The notes below the pieces were generated by a model, which saw only the letters and a list, made by a program, of their open reading frames with translations, was not told the origin of the DNA and did no database searches. DNA of 64,000 nt from assembly GCA_963691815.1 (NCBI GenBank), contig OY829667.1:9538321-9602320 (forward strand), written 5' to 3'. Within the stretch, counting starts at the first letter, position 1; every line of letters begins with the position of its first letter. The DNA comes from Echiichthys vipera. Its lineage: Eukaryota > Chordata > Actinopteri > Perciformes > Trachinidae. Made by a program: the position numbers and the translations under genes. Shown here one piece after another: positions 42,911 through 55,166 of this stretch.

Positions 42911-45900
42911 ATGATAGGAAAAGCTGCTTTCTACTCAAGGTAAGAATCAATTTGTCAAGCTTTCCCTCATGTAAACATTTAAAAAAGGGTTAGTGATTAT
43001 TCTGATTGACAGCATTATGAACCTTGAATTACAACAGTACTCCTGTGAGTGTGCTTTTCTTTCCTTTCGCAGACTCTTGCTTGTCTGTTCAGCTGTCATG
43101 TCGTTTATCGTGAGCTCAGACGCTGCAAGAGGTGAGCACAAACAGGCCGGTATGAGTAGTGTCATGAGGCTTGTGTTGGCTGATTGGGTTAGGTGGAGCC
43201 AGGGTTAACGGGACAGCTGGGAGTTTTTGAAGTGGGGTTGTATGAGGTAACCACAGTCCGTGTATTTCCTACAGTAGATGGCGGTCGGATGTTTGGAGAA
43301 GCAGGTAGCTGGACAGGCAGCATCTGTGTTCTCGTCAAATCCACCAGACTCCGTTGAAAACACCAATTTTACACCGACACAGAACCCAGGAGTTGCTGGT
43401 CTACTACTGCCACGATGGACTTGTTGACACCAAAGTTGAAGGTTGAAATGTTTTTGTCAGTGGAGTCTGGTGGCTTTGACGAGAACATAGAACAGCTTTA
43501 GTTTCCCCCGCATAAACTTAAACATGGCTGTAATGGAGGGTAAAGTGGTGAAAATATTCTAAGTATAGCTTCAAACAGGTCAGTTTTTATTTTTAGGCAG
43601 GCCTTTTTCTAGGTATCTAACATACGTTTAGCTGCTGCCCCCATCCACAGCAGTACATTCAGGTAGAGTCGGTTTACAAACTGGAGGCGTGCTACTTCCA
43701 TCACAATCTAGTTGATACACTGACTATGGATCAATACGTCATACAGCCCCAAAAAATCTGAATTATTCTTTCATGATTTCTTTTGACAATCTTACAAAAA
43801 TGTAGAGATGAGAATTGTATTTATTAATTTACATATAACTTATGTAACACATTTGGAAATGTATTTGATGTTGAGGCATAGTAATTTCAGGTTATATTGA
43901 ACTAAAATGAGGATCTAAAATAAGCATAAAACATCAATGTGTCACATTATTTGCCTGTATAACAGAATTAAATAATAATAAATTGCTATTTTCGTCCCTA
44001 CTTTTTTTTCCCATAACAACCCAAGTGTACAGAGGAGGGAAGCATAATGGCCAGAGACAACTGTATACTACACACAGTCAACACCACCCCCCCTTCACTG
44101 GTCTGTCATCCACCGAAACTGGAACTAATAGTGAAACCGATACGAGCTGGAATGATAGAGAAGCCTCTTCAATCATTGACCATCAATCAAACCCTCGACA
44201 GTTTACAGAAGGCAGCTTTAGTTACAATCAAAACAACCCAGATAACAGACAGTCCCGAGAAGAAACACCCAGAGTGAAGCCAGCGAGCAGCCACCACCCT
44301 CGTTCTGGAAATTCTTATAATCCGTTTCCAGTGATCATTAGAAAATCCTCTCTCAAAGACGCTGCCAGTCCTTCACATCAGAGCTCCAGTGCTTCACAAG
44401 TTTGGGACCCCAAAGACGCTCAGAAGTCCTTCATCAAAGAAAAAGCCCCAAGAAATGACTCTCCTTCTCTTTTTTCACCCCAGACTGGTAGATATTGGAG
44501 TACTTCACTGCCAACTTCAAGAGAACATTATAGTGGCTATAAAGACACAAATGATCTCGCTGTGGCTGGGGCGCGGAGTACATCTAGTGGGATTAAATCA
44601 AGCAAATTTCTCGGCTTTGCGAGTCCAACTGCCCCCCGTGCACCATCAATCAGCAACGGCTTAGACGCCTCTGTTATTAAAAGCATCCCCAGCCCGGAAA
44701 AACTGGCGCCATCCATCACGGATTTTTCCCAGGAGCTGCATTCGGTGAGCAGCGGTGAGACTCCAAGACACAAAAAGGTCCAGTCATATGTGTTCAAGGA
44801 CTCTCAGACCTCTTTGGGTAGACATAAGACACTCCACACAGTCACTGGCGTTGGACCCGCTGCCTTTTACGCAACACCACATGAGCAAAGGGACTCTGAT
44901 GCACAAGTTTACAGCAGGTTTTCTTCAAATGTTAAACGATTACAACAATCAAGAGGAAAAGACCTCACCAAGGAAGCGCAACATCGCTCTGATAATGCAA
45001 ATCCACTATATCATGATGCTAACGAAGCCCGGTTTGGTGCTCGGACGGGTACTTTTACTAAAAATCAACACACCCCTCAAATCTCTGTACTTCCTGTTCC
45101 AGGGAAAGACGCCACCATGAAAGGTTTTGTCCCTATACCTCCTGCAGATGTCCAGGGTAACTATAGCACTGGCATGGAGAAATTTGCAGTAAGTAGCTTC
45201 ATTAATACAACCAAAAGAGGATCAATGCATGCTTACAAACCTGCACAATCCATAAAAAGTATCTATGGCTTCAGAGGATTAGAAAATCCAACATGGAGAG
45301 CTGCGAAGGAGCCTATTCTCTCCTCCAGGGGCTCTAGTGGAAGGGCTCACTCTCCACAATACAGCTCCGACAAAGTAAAGGACTACAAAATTTCAAATGT
45401 ATACCCTTCTTTGTTGCCAAAGTATAGCTTTGGCAAGAGAGGAGCATCCACGACACCAGCAAAACTTCCCCCAAGGACGCCCACAGATTATTCCTCACCT
45501 TCTCCTCGTACTTTAGATATCGTCCAAACTAAAACATCTCCAAGGTCGTTCACGTCAGGATTTAAGGAAGCCCGGCCCCTGCTAACCGAAAGGGATGCCA
45601 GAATGGACAGAAACCCACATGGCAGACAATTCAGAAACTACAGAAGAATATATGATCTCAAAGGATTTGGCACTCAACCACTCGAGGGAGCCAAAGCTTT
45701 AGTTGGTGAGCCAGACAAATCTGCCAGAGCCCATCAGGATTTTGAAGGTTTTAAACGTAGAAGCTCACAGATCTGGCAACCGGAAAGCAGGCGTGTATCC
45801 ACAACTAGACGAAATGAGCTAAGCACTAAACCGCTTTTAAAGACGGCAGGTAACACTCCATTGGCCACCAGTTTCACACCAGACAAGTACAAAAGAAGAC

Positions 45901-46640
45901 GCAAAATCTACACGTTCAAAGGATTTCAGCCCGTTCAAAACCAAATTGTAAATGCAAGCAAACAAAATCCAGCATCGCCGGGGCCCAGAATCTCCTCCGC
46001 TTATCTCAGAACTGAATCCAGACCCAAATCTGAGCCAAGAACAACTAACAAAGCCAAACCTGTTGCAGCAAGGGAGAGCCTGCTCAACGCTTTCACCAGC
46101 AGCACCGTGAGAGGCAAACGTGTCAGAGGTAATAGTAAAAAGCTCAACAATACTCTCACCAATGACCCTGGAAACACAGCCATAGTGAGGATGCCTCAGC
46201 GGGCCGCCATGATCGTGGCTGTCACATACACTGACGTTCTTGGAAGTGCCTCATTCAGCGGTGTCGCAGCTACAACCCAGACACCAACCACGCAGGCTGA
46301 TAAGGATTCTTTTCCAAGCACAGCAGCGACAACCGAGCAAAAAGAAGTGGCAGGCTATTGGACCTTAAACTCTGAGGATGGGCCAAGTAGAGACAACGCA
46401 AGCAGAACTCCCGACCATGCTGAAGATGAGGTCGAAGATGTCAGTAGCGTTGAGGATAACAGCCTGGGTGTTAGAACCGAAGACATAAAAGCATCTGATT
46501 TCTTTATGGATATTGAAGGAAGCGGACGTGGGGGTTTTAATACGTCTGATGTTTTGTCAGCTGATGCCGCAAAGAGTCAGGGGCGTAGCGAGGATTCGTC
46601 AGAACTAGATTATCTACGAATATCAACTTTGAGTCAATGA
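42911..46640 (+). CDS. Secreted, cysteine-free, basic repeat protein with acidic tail; unrecognised
   Basis: Exons 42911-42939, 43073-43131 and 44026-46640 join in frame (2703 nt, 900 residues); borders GTAAGA/GCAG and GTGAGC/CAAG. Exons 1-2 encode a signal peptide (core about 11-25, RLLLVCSAVMSFIVSS, likely cut after DAA at about 28). The mature chain shows no cysteine and is rich in Ser, Thr, Arg, Lys and Pro. A short aromatic motif recurs: SYVFKD (283), IYGFRGL (442), KYSFGKR (495), IYDLKGF (571), IYTFKGF (657). A hydrophobic patch lies at 758-776 (MIVAVTYTDVLGSASFSGV). The last 100 residues are acidic and contain DIEGSGRGGF, a glycosaminoglycan-type Ser-Gly site (S862). Several N-glycosylation sequons and basic cleavage-like sites (KRRRK, RGKR) occur. 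Function unknown; an extracellular matrix or proteoglycan role is inference. An alternative acceptor six bases downstream (44032) would also keep frame. Confidence 0.8.
43266..43520. mobile_element. Hairpin-type MITE in intron 2 of the secreted-protein gene
   Basis: TGTTCTCGTCAAATCCACCA followed by GACTCCGTTGA near 43329 is mirrored by GGAGTCTGGTGGCTTTGACG followed by AGAACAT near 43465, so the segment can fold back. I recognise the TCGTCAAA-CCACCAGACTCC arm from fish repeats. Outer borders are not certain. Confidence 0.65.
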
Positions 46641-46698
46641 AATGTTCCCATACTGAGAAATGAGAGAAAACAGTTTATGTGATAGGATAATCAATCAT

Positions 46699-46704
46699 AA
46701 TAAA
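46699..46704 (+). terminator. Polyadenylation signal of the secreted-protein gene
   Basis: AATAAA occurs 59 bases after the TGA stop and is followed by a GTGTG/T-rich downstream element (GCGTGTGATTTTGTTTTC). The arrangement strongly suggests an expressed gene with a very short 3' UTR. Confidence 0.75.
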
Positions 46705-49700
46705 AGTTGCAAAAAGAGTGCGTGTGATTTTGTTTTCGGGTAAACGATGGTTTTGTTTGAATTCTTAAGCAAAATGTCTGAATAATTGGATGTTTCTTTA
46801 TGAATCAGAGTCAGAAAAGCGTGTTTGGTAATAAATCTGATAATTTTCCAGTTGGGTCTCAAAAACATTAATAAATAGTTGTTAGTCTTGGTTGTAATTT
46901 CTTTACAGGAATGGTTGAACCTAAATAGATTTCTATGAGTTCAATATTTTGGGACTGAACAAGTACACTAATGTAGGCTATTATCTATAGTTATTAAAAC
47001 TCAATTAGTCGATTATTCGATCAAGAGACAATTAAGTGGCAACTATGGCAAATAGTGCTGCTTTCTGAAAATTTGTATTTATCCTAGATGATAGTCAACT
47101 CTATCTTAGAGTTTTGGTTGTTGGACGATACAAGACATCAAAGGAACCCTAGACTTAAAATGATTTGGCTTTTGAAATACTTTACAGTGATGGTGTCAGA
47201 TTGGTTTCCCCATTGTTTCATTTATTGTGGTCAGAAAAATCTGAAATGAAGCATCCAACAAATGGGAATGGCCTGTATATGTACTGTAAAGCATGACTGG
47301 TAACAGCACTTCCTCCAACTCTGACCGCAAGTCTTCTCTCCTGGGAGAAACTTTGTGATGCGTGGAAAAATCGATAGAGGTCGAAACGTGAATTTCTCTG
47401 AGCGTAACTTTTGCCTCGTTTGGGAAACAATCTGCATAATGTAATGTCAAGTATGAAGGAGAGGAAAGCGGAAGAAGGTCATACTTGAGGCTTTTTATAA
47501 ATTGATTGTATTCCCATTCCTTGTGTCCTCATTCCCATGCAGGCAGTGGGTTATTCATTGTGCTGACACAGATTTTCCACCTCCTCTTTGGAGCTTACAA
47601 GGAGGGTTTTTTTTCGGCATGCTGGTCTCTGGGTTAACACGCTATGAGATGGAAAAACCTGATCTTCCCCTTTTGTTTGAAGGTCTTTTGGTGACTTTGC
47701 CAAGGCATTTGTAAAGGATACAAGGAGACACTGAAGAAAGCAAGAAAGCATGCGGTTTGTTCCTGATTCAAGCCATAAAAGGGATATTTTTGTTATAGTT
47801 TCAATCACGAGAATGTCTTTGATTTAATCTTGCTCTACTCTTATCCATATTGTCTGCAGCATCCGATCTGGCTATGAATTAAACCTGCCCCGTCTGCATT
47901 TACAGCAAGAGCACATGCTCCACTAGATGGCGTCACTCATCCATTTTGTTATCCCGTGTGTGAGCGCTGGATGTCGAAGTCCTCATGCTGGGGTGTCCCT
48001 TGTGGGCTACTACATAACTTTGAAGCCCAAAGAGTTAAAGAGGATCAGATAAAATTGCAGAATTAATGTTATGGATTTTTTTGGGTCTTATAATCAAGAG
48101 TCAAATTGATGTTTTCAAAGTGTTCTTGTCTCAAGGGCACTGGGTCCACGCTAAACCCGCGTCACAGCTCCTAACAGGTCCATTCACACCACCTGACCCT
48201 TCACCTTTTCCCAGTCAGCCAACACCACCTAAATACCAGTTCCCTGCTTGTCCTCAGTCCCCCGAGCTCAAAGGGGCCCCAAAGAGAGGAGAGGGTGGGA
48301 GGTTTTGAGTCTGTCAGTCAAACTTAAACACATTGTACATTGGATTAACACCCCCCTCCCTCCTACCACCACCACCACCACCACCACCACCATACCAATA
48401 CCCGTGGAAAGTGGGGCCATCTACTTTCCCATAGAGCTGAGAGGTATTAAGGCGATATGAGGTTTCCACGTGGTGGCATGTCAAGGCGTTGGCCCGTCGG
48501 CTCCTTCAAAAAGTTCCCCTTCTTTCTGTGCTGCCTTTTGTGTAGCCGGGTTTTAGCGAGTCTCGTTCACACTCTCCCTTCCTCCCTGAGAGTGTGCATG
48601 TGTGTGTGCTCGCCTATAATATTCGCCGTGTGTGTGTGCGTGTTTATCACAGACAGTGTGGTGTTCTCTTGCAAAGCCGGCCCTCCCCCTCCCTCCTACT
48701 GTGAGGGGAATTCTGTACCATGTGTCTGCGGTTTTCAGGATGCTTTCAAGGAAAAAAAAAAAGGCACAGAGGCCTCACAGTCCCCCACCACCACCACCAC
48801 CAACAACAACTCCTCCTCCTCCATCCTCTCCTTCTCGTTTTCCTTCACTCCAGTGGCACTTTTTAAGAGTTTGAAGCTCCCTTTTTCTCAGAAGCGTGAC
48901 AGGGCTAATTTCGCATGCAGTCTGTTGTAGAGAGAAATCCAAAATCATTGCAAACATTCACTTATGAGGTGTGAGGGAGACAGAGCGAGAGAGAGCCAGT
49001 TGGCGGTGGGGAGAAAGGAAGGGGAGGGAGGGAAAGACAGAGAAAGGCTTTTTGTTTGGCTAAGTACACTATGTGAAAGAGGGGGCGGCTAGGGAAAAGA
49101 GAGCTGGAAATACATTAGAAAATGGTTGCAACGGCTGTGGTATTTGGCTCAGATTACCTCACAGGCCAACATAGCGGATGGACCCGACCATCAGATTCAA
49201 CTTGGTTTGACCACGACTGTGTGTGTAAACTAACTTTATTGAGTCGGCAGTGATTAACTTCGCCCTAAAAGCGTATCCGTAAGGACTGCAGAGGGTGAAG
49301 AGAAAGAGGGAAAGTTGGATTAGCAGAGGCGGTTTGCAGTGTACTGAGTGTAATCCAGGGCTTTATTGGCTCTGTCAACATACAGTAGGTTTACCTAAGC
49401 TAAAGCACCTGTACTGCGTTGTTTATTATGGCAACTTGAAGGGGAAAAAATTGTGGAAAAAGAAAATCCGTCCCTCCACAATCACTGACCTCTGTTGTAC
49501 TTCAATAAGTGTGAATGAGGGGAAGGAAGCGGAAGCTATTTCCGTGTCCTACATCCAGAGTTTCCTGTGGCCCACGCCAAAGAGGAAGTCATAAAGACGG
49601 GAAGACTTCCTGTATTGTTGCCAACATGAAGTACGGACTGTACATGCTCCGTGAGTCCAGGGACTGATGATGTCAACACCATAAAAATAGCACTCTCAGC

Positions 49701-52700
49701 CCAATCGAAGAGGCCAAGACACACCTAACCGCAGATTTATATCTCTCCTTTCTACCAGTTCTTTTCACAGGCTTGTTTTCACTGGAGTTAGCAGTGCTGT
49801 TAAAGGATCTCCCTTTTAAAATAAAACACACCATGACAACTCAAGTGTTATCTAAGTAATCTATATCATCTTAGCATGTTTTCACATTATCTAATGCAAC
49901 TGTGTCTCATGCATGTACATAGTTATACAGTTGTACCAATTTAAAGTCTTACTCTGCAAGATTTTCATCTATTTAATTGTCTTTTAAGTTCCCCTCATGA
50001 AAGAGCGATTTCCTGTTGATCCAATACTGAAGTGGCAAAAACTGCAGTTTGCCCCGTGTCCACTAGGGGCAGGTTTCACAATAGAGCATTTCTCATCGAC
50101 CCTCATGTTAAACAGGCCGTTTTCAGAGCATAATTAGACCTATTTAGGGCCTGATACAAAAAACATTCTAGCAACAGTCTAACAACAGCGCACTAAGTTT
50201 TGATTCACACTCGTCCATTTCGAAATGAACAGCATGCAGCTGCACAGCTTAACACAGTGAAAAAGTAACGTCAGCTAAGCTAACACTGCTTAGCTAGCTC
50301 ACGTTAGACCCCTCTATCAAGGCTGCCATGGTCGCACAGAGTAAATTAACTCAATGTGGTGTTATTGTGAAATATAACCTAAACATAACCCAAGTTGCTC
50401 TAACTAGAGCAACCTAATGACCACAATGCAAACATCAAGTGGCTGAGTTAATCAGTGATGGAGGTAAATAATAACAAGCACTCTTCATGACGTAAAGGTT
50501 TGGGTTTGTGTGAATAATCAGGGGCGCGGCCTTATGAGTGACAGCTAGCCGCTGGCCCTCACTTCTCCTCAGAGGTAAACATTAGCCAGATGGACATATC
50601 TCCCTCCCTCAACGTCACATCAATGCCCTTTTTTTATTCAGAGGACATGAGGTGGAGTCAAAGTCTGACAAGATGGCGACTCCCATAGGAGAGTACGATT
50701 GGATCAAGTTGAGAGAGGCTACGTCCATTTTTTATACAGTCTATGGAAAGAACAGGCTCACCTGCAGTTACATCTTACTGCCAAAGAGGCCGCTAGAAAA
50801 GAGAAATCTCAATTCTTATGGAGTACAACTCTATCACTGTGCTGTTATTTTGACACATTGTGGGGACGGTGTTGCACATTTATTCTAACTCAAGAGGAGT
50901 GTTTATTAAAGACACCATTAATGATCCTCCTGGGAGCCAGCGGTAAGGTTCCGCCTCCCCTCCCCAAGTAGCCAAAAAGACCAGCAGCAGCCCAAACTCA
51001 GCACGCCAGAAGAAATAAGTCAGACTGAGACTAGGGACGCCCCCCAGAATTGTTCCAAATAAACTGGCCCAATTCCGAACAATGCCGTCACCGGGTCACC
51101 ACCCCAATTATTTTCATCCAGTCCCTGACATTCCTTACAAAAATGAATACACTGAAATAAAAATGTGTGACATGATGCATCAGGATCATGCGTATGCTCT
51201 TAAAGTGGATGTCAGCAGGTCAACAAGTACTTTATGCTGCATATATGTATGTATAAGTATTCCTGTGTCCACACTGCAGTAAACAAGCGAGGTCGTAGAG
51301 TCCATTCCTGCCGCTGTGTGCCAGTCGGTGTGTTTACAAAGACACGAGCTGATGATACACAGACACAACAGGTCCACCTGTTGGCCTCCATCCAGCACAC
51401 CTCTCTGCGACTGAACTCTGTGTCCTCTTGTCTTGGCGTCCATCCAGGATCCCTTCTCCTCCTCCTTTTCACTCTCTCATCTTTACCAGAGATGTTGCCA
51501 ACACAGCCGAGGCGATCTTTGTCGCTGCCCGTCACCACGACAACCGGATTGGAGCTGTGCCCATTCACCCGCCTCTGCGCCTCCAAAAGCGCCGTTGACT
51601 GTCTGTCTGTCTGTATCACCAGGGAAAATTCAGTTTATCTGACTTATCATGTCAACCAGAGAATCAAAGCTCAACTGTAACTGTGGTGAATTCAGAGTTT
51701 TCCATTGCCTAAGGGTCAATCAGTTCATGATCAGTTTATTCATTCAGAAAAAAACCCTGACTTTCTTGACAATCATGTGAAACCTTCTAGCTAATGAATG
51801 TAAAAGTCAGATACTGGTTCTTGGAAAAGGCAAATGTCTAGAAAAGAAGGGCTCGAAATCCCCTCAGGGACTCATCATGTTGATGGTAAGTGAGTTTAAA
51901 GAGTGTAGGTTTCAGTAACCCTTCTGGTGTGGGGGTTTCTTCTCTCATACAGGTGCTACCTGTACTACTTTTTATGTTGTCCGCACTAACCTTATTCCCA
52001 CTGAATAGGGGATGTGAGAGGATCTGCAGGTGCAGGCCTGATCTGTGTGTGTGTGTGTGTGTCTTCTCATTTCTATTAATTCCTACGGTGCCTCTGTCAG
52101 GGTTGAGTTACTTGGCTGTCTGTGGGCGAGGATGATACAAGATCCCATACATGTTAACAAGAAGGAGAGAAAGAAACCGCTAAAAAAGGTTATTTAATTA
52201 AAGCGAGTGCTGAGTGAGAAGGGTGGCGTCGAATAAGACAGAGAGGGAGCTCAACGCCATGTTGGTCAAATTACCAGTGGGACGGGTGATTAACTCCTCT
52301 GGCAACCTGCCATCTTTTGAGTGCAAATGATCTTATCAATGGGAGTGGTGAATGGGTCTAACGCAGCTAAAGAGAATAACAATCAGGCTGTTTTCTTTTC
52401 CACATGGCAGTGTGACATCTGCTGTGGTCGCAAGCTTCTACGAGCGTCTGTGTGAGTCGGAGACAGCGAATGACTGAGGGCCATGTGGCCTTTCATGCAG
52501 ATGTTCACACTCGCCTCAAGGCCGTAAATTGTAGCATCTTCCGCTCTTCTTTACCCCCCTTAAATCAGCAGAACTGTTGTTTTCCTCTTAGAACCTGCCA
52601 CTTTAGCAATCATCCCCATTTCACCACTCAAAAGGGAATTTAGCAGAAAAAAAGAAACCACAAGTCCTTTTGTTGTTTGACTTTTTTTTCTTTTAGTCGA

Positions 52701-53109
52701 GATTTTTTTTTCTCTAAAGCAACAGAAGTAAAACTGTCTACATCAAAATCTCACAATATTCCCATTCAGTACCATCCCTCGGAGGAAGAGATTAAAACAA
52801 TTTAGGACAACAGCAGCAGCAGCAGCAGCAGCAGCACTTTCCTGCACATTTTACGAACGTCTCGTTACCAACGCAATGAACGAAACCGTACAGCCCGCTT
52901 AAACTCTTGAACCCCGTTCGTCTGAGCTCTCTCCATTAGGAACTTTTAGTCGTGATATGTGGCTGTGACCATCAAGCACTTCAGAGGGAAACGTTTCCAG
53001 ACTGTGGAAGTTTGACAAAATAAAAACAAACAAACGTTCATTTAAAAGTTCATGAGATGCTCAGAGCTCAAACGAGGCTCTAAATGGCAGGGTGATAATG
53101 TCCGCTCAG
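46705..53109. other. Gene-poor region, no supported exon
   Basis: I find no exon chain. Visible items: (CCA)n at 48364-48392, poly-A and CCA/CAA runs near 48750-48810, GA-rich 48970-49040, repeats around 50030-50110 and 50640-50760, a TG run near 52045-52063 and (CAG)n at 52811-52836. Long open frames here are short, unspliced and low in complexity. Confidence 0.5.
50635..50770 (+). mobile_element. Short dispersed fish repeat
   Basis: The block ACAAGATGGCGACTCCCATA followed by ACGTCCATTTTTTATACAGT and CTATGGA is a familiar fish SINE/MITE motif. The segment at 50030-50110 (AGTTTGCCCCGTGTCCACTA) looks similar in type. Families not assigned. Confidence 0.45.
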
Positions 53110-53144
53110 GATTGAAAGCCTGTTTGGGCGCTCTCTTTCTTAAC

Positions 53145-53425
53145 TACAAGTACCGCCTGGATTGCTGCAACAGCCTCTGCTAATCTATTGATCAACCCCA
53201 GACTGTACAGACATCAGCTGCTAGGCCTTGAACCAGGACCAAGAGACGTAATCACATCACTCCTGTTTGCTTTTCCCAGTATGTTTTAGAACAGATTTTA
53301 AGATTTGACGGATTATTTCAAAGCTCTTAATGGCCTCTCTCCCTGCTTTATCACTTATCTCTTACTGTACGTGCCGGGACGTACTTTGAGATCCTCTGGT
53401 CTTTAGTCTGTTCCAGCCTCATGGG
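53145..53425 (+). pseudogene. LINE reverse-transcriptase C-terminal remnant
   Basis: Translated pieces in shifting frames read LDCCNSL, then FKI, then KALNGLSPCFITYLL and VPGRTLRSSGL, the conserved end of fish L2/Rex1-type non-LTR retrotransposon ORF2. Stops and frameshifts break it. The 3' continuation appears at 54880-55166, so the element was split by later insertions. Confidence 0.75.
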
Positions 53426-53696
53426 AAGGCGTATAAATAGTACATTTTGCGTGTCATGTTGACGCATTTTAGGCTTTTGACGTGTCATTTAATGACGTGT
53501 TCTCATCCCCAGCTTTAAAAAACGTAGTTGACGTTGTGAATTAAAAAAAAACTACTTGGTTAGGTTTAGGAAAAGATCATGGTTTGGGTTCAAATAAGTA
53601 AGTTTGTTGCGTAAATTCAGTTGCGTACTTAAGTTAAGTAGTCAACGTAAGCAAGTCAAAGTTGGCTTTTGGTTTCACACAGGCAGAAAGCGCTGT

Positions 53697-53840
53697 AAGG
53701 AAGGCAACTGTTTGGGGCCCCAGGCTAGTAGGGGGCCCCCCGAGGGCTGACAAACTTTATACTACAGTGGTGACGGCGCACAAAGTTTGCAATGACAGTA
53801 GGAGACCTGACTTACCTAAGAGGGCCCCACTATGTTTGTT
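53697..53840 (+). mobile_element. GGGCCCC-rich element, second copy
   Basis: GGGGCCCCAGGCTAGTAGGG through AATGACAGTAGGAGACCTGA to GAGGGCCCCACTAT matches the reverse complement of 39712-39840. It sits inside the split LINE. Confidence 0.7.
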
Positions 53841-54156
53841 TTCTTTACTAACGTTGCAGGTCACGTGCATGATTCACAGGGTCGGGGAGTAACAGATTAC
53901 ATGTAACGGTGTTATGTATTTAAAATACAAAATACGAGTTACTGTATTCTTTTATAGTTACAATTTAAATTGGTGCATTCAGAATGCAGTTACTTTCTTA
54001 AAAAAGATTACTATAAGATTAATTTGCTGCACCACGCAGGTTGCACTGTGCGGATTACATTTCATTTTAGGACATGTAATCAGTTCTCCGTAGGGGAATA
54101 CATTTTAAAAGTAACCCTCCCAACACTGATGATTCAGTTTAAACAAATCTATAATA

Positions 54157-54725
54157 GTCAATGTGTTTACATGCACAAATGGTCTTTGCCTGGTTTAGGG
54201 AATAATCCGATTATTTAAAGAAGTTGAATGGGAAAATGACGGAGTAACTCAACCTACGGTAAAGTAGGTGGCGCTCCGCCAACATATAGCTGGAAGGAAT
54301 GCGTTTTTTTCTTCTTTGTCAGAATCACAACAACTTGGAAAGCAGGGGGGAGACGATATTTTGAAAGAATTACGACAGAAGTGGGTCTTCTTGGTAGTGA
54401 TGTTACTTGCCATGACAGAGTCCTCCCTCAGTTTAAAGGTAACACTCTATTGTTAATGTTTTTTCATGTTATTTTGGCGCCATTGCCCCTGATCTAATTC
54501 CGGGTCAATGTCACTGCCGCAGAGTGGGGAGGGACAGTTATAACCAAAAAGATGCAAACCCGATCATAATCCGGGAACGCTGTTTACATGCACGAATAGT
54601 GGGGGTACTGAAGGAGTTATCTGGGTCTGTTAACCCGGGTATGAAAACTCACATTATACTCGGTGTACAGTGTTAACATGGCGTTTGAGAAATATAAATA
54701 TTGACCTGAATATAATCGTGGGTGA
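54157..54725 (+). mobile_element. MITE copy C (GTTTACATGCA-end family)
   Basis: The left end reads CAATGTGTTTACATGCAC, then AATAATCCGATTATTTAAAG and GTAGGTGGCGCTCCGCCAAC, collinear with copies A and reversed B. The far part (CTGTTAACCCGGGTATG, GTTAACATGGCGTTTGAGAA) also aligns. It is inserted within the split LINE. Confidence 0.8.
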
Positions 54726-54879
54726 AAGTCCTGTTTGTTTGACTACGGACTTTGTGGTCTTTGTACTACTTCACGACAGTCAGTGTAGACTAAATGGTGT
54801 GAAGTGACATAGGAAAAGCAAAAAATGTGTAGTCATGACACATGAAATGACAAAAACACCAGTTGGTGATAAGAGGCTC

Positions 54880-55166
54880 TGGAACTATCTGGTCTGCTGA
54901 GTCAGTGATGTGCTTTAAGTCCTTTCTTAAAACATACTTTTATCAGGGAGCTTTTTTTCATGATTTTATTTCTTGAGTTTGAATTCCCTTGAACGGTCTT
55001 TTATGTCTTTTCTTCTCCTATCCATACCTTTTCCTACACCGTATTGTTTTTTATACATCAAATCGTTTTTTTTATGATTTTATGACGGCCGTTTTTAGTT
55101 TTGCTGCCTTTGCGAGCACTTGGTAACACGGAAAAGTGCTCTATAAATAATGAATATTATTACTAT
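54880..55166 (+). mobile_element. LINE 3' end, continuation of the split element
   Basis: AGGCTCTGGAAC and TGCTTTAAGTCCTTTCTTAA with ACATACTTTTATC encode, with frameshifts, the R-L-W-N and F-K-S-F-L-K-T motifs that end these ORF2 proteins. The tail AAAAGTGCTCTATAAATAAT then ATTATTACTATTA is a typical LINE 3' end. Confidence 0.7.

Noticed and set aside
43983..44025. Upstream extension of the 2.6-kb frame starting at a TTG
   Set aside because: No ATG is present and the stretch is a pyrimidine-rich splice-acceptor region. Two upstream exons supply a better start with a signal peptide in matching phase.
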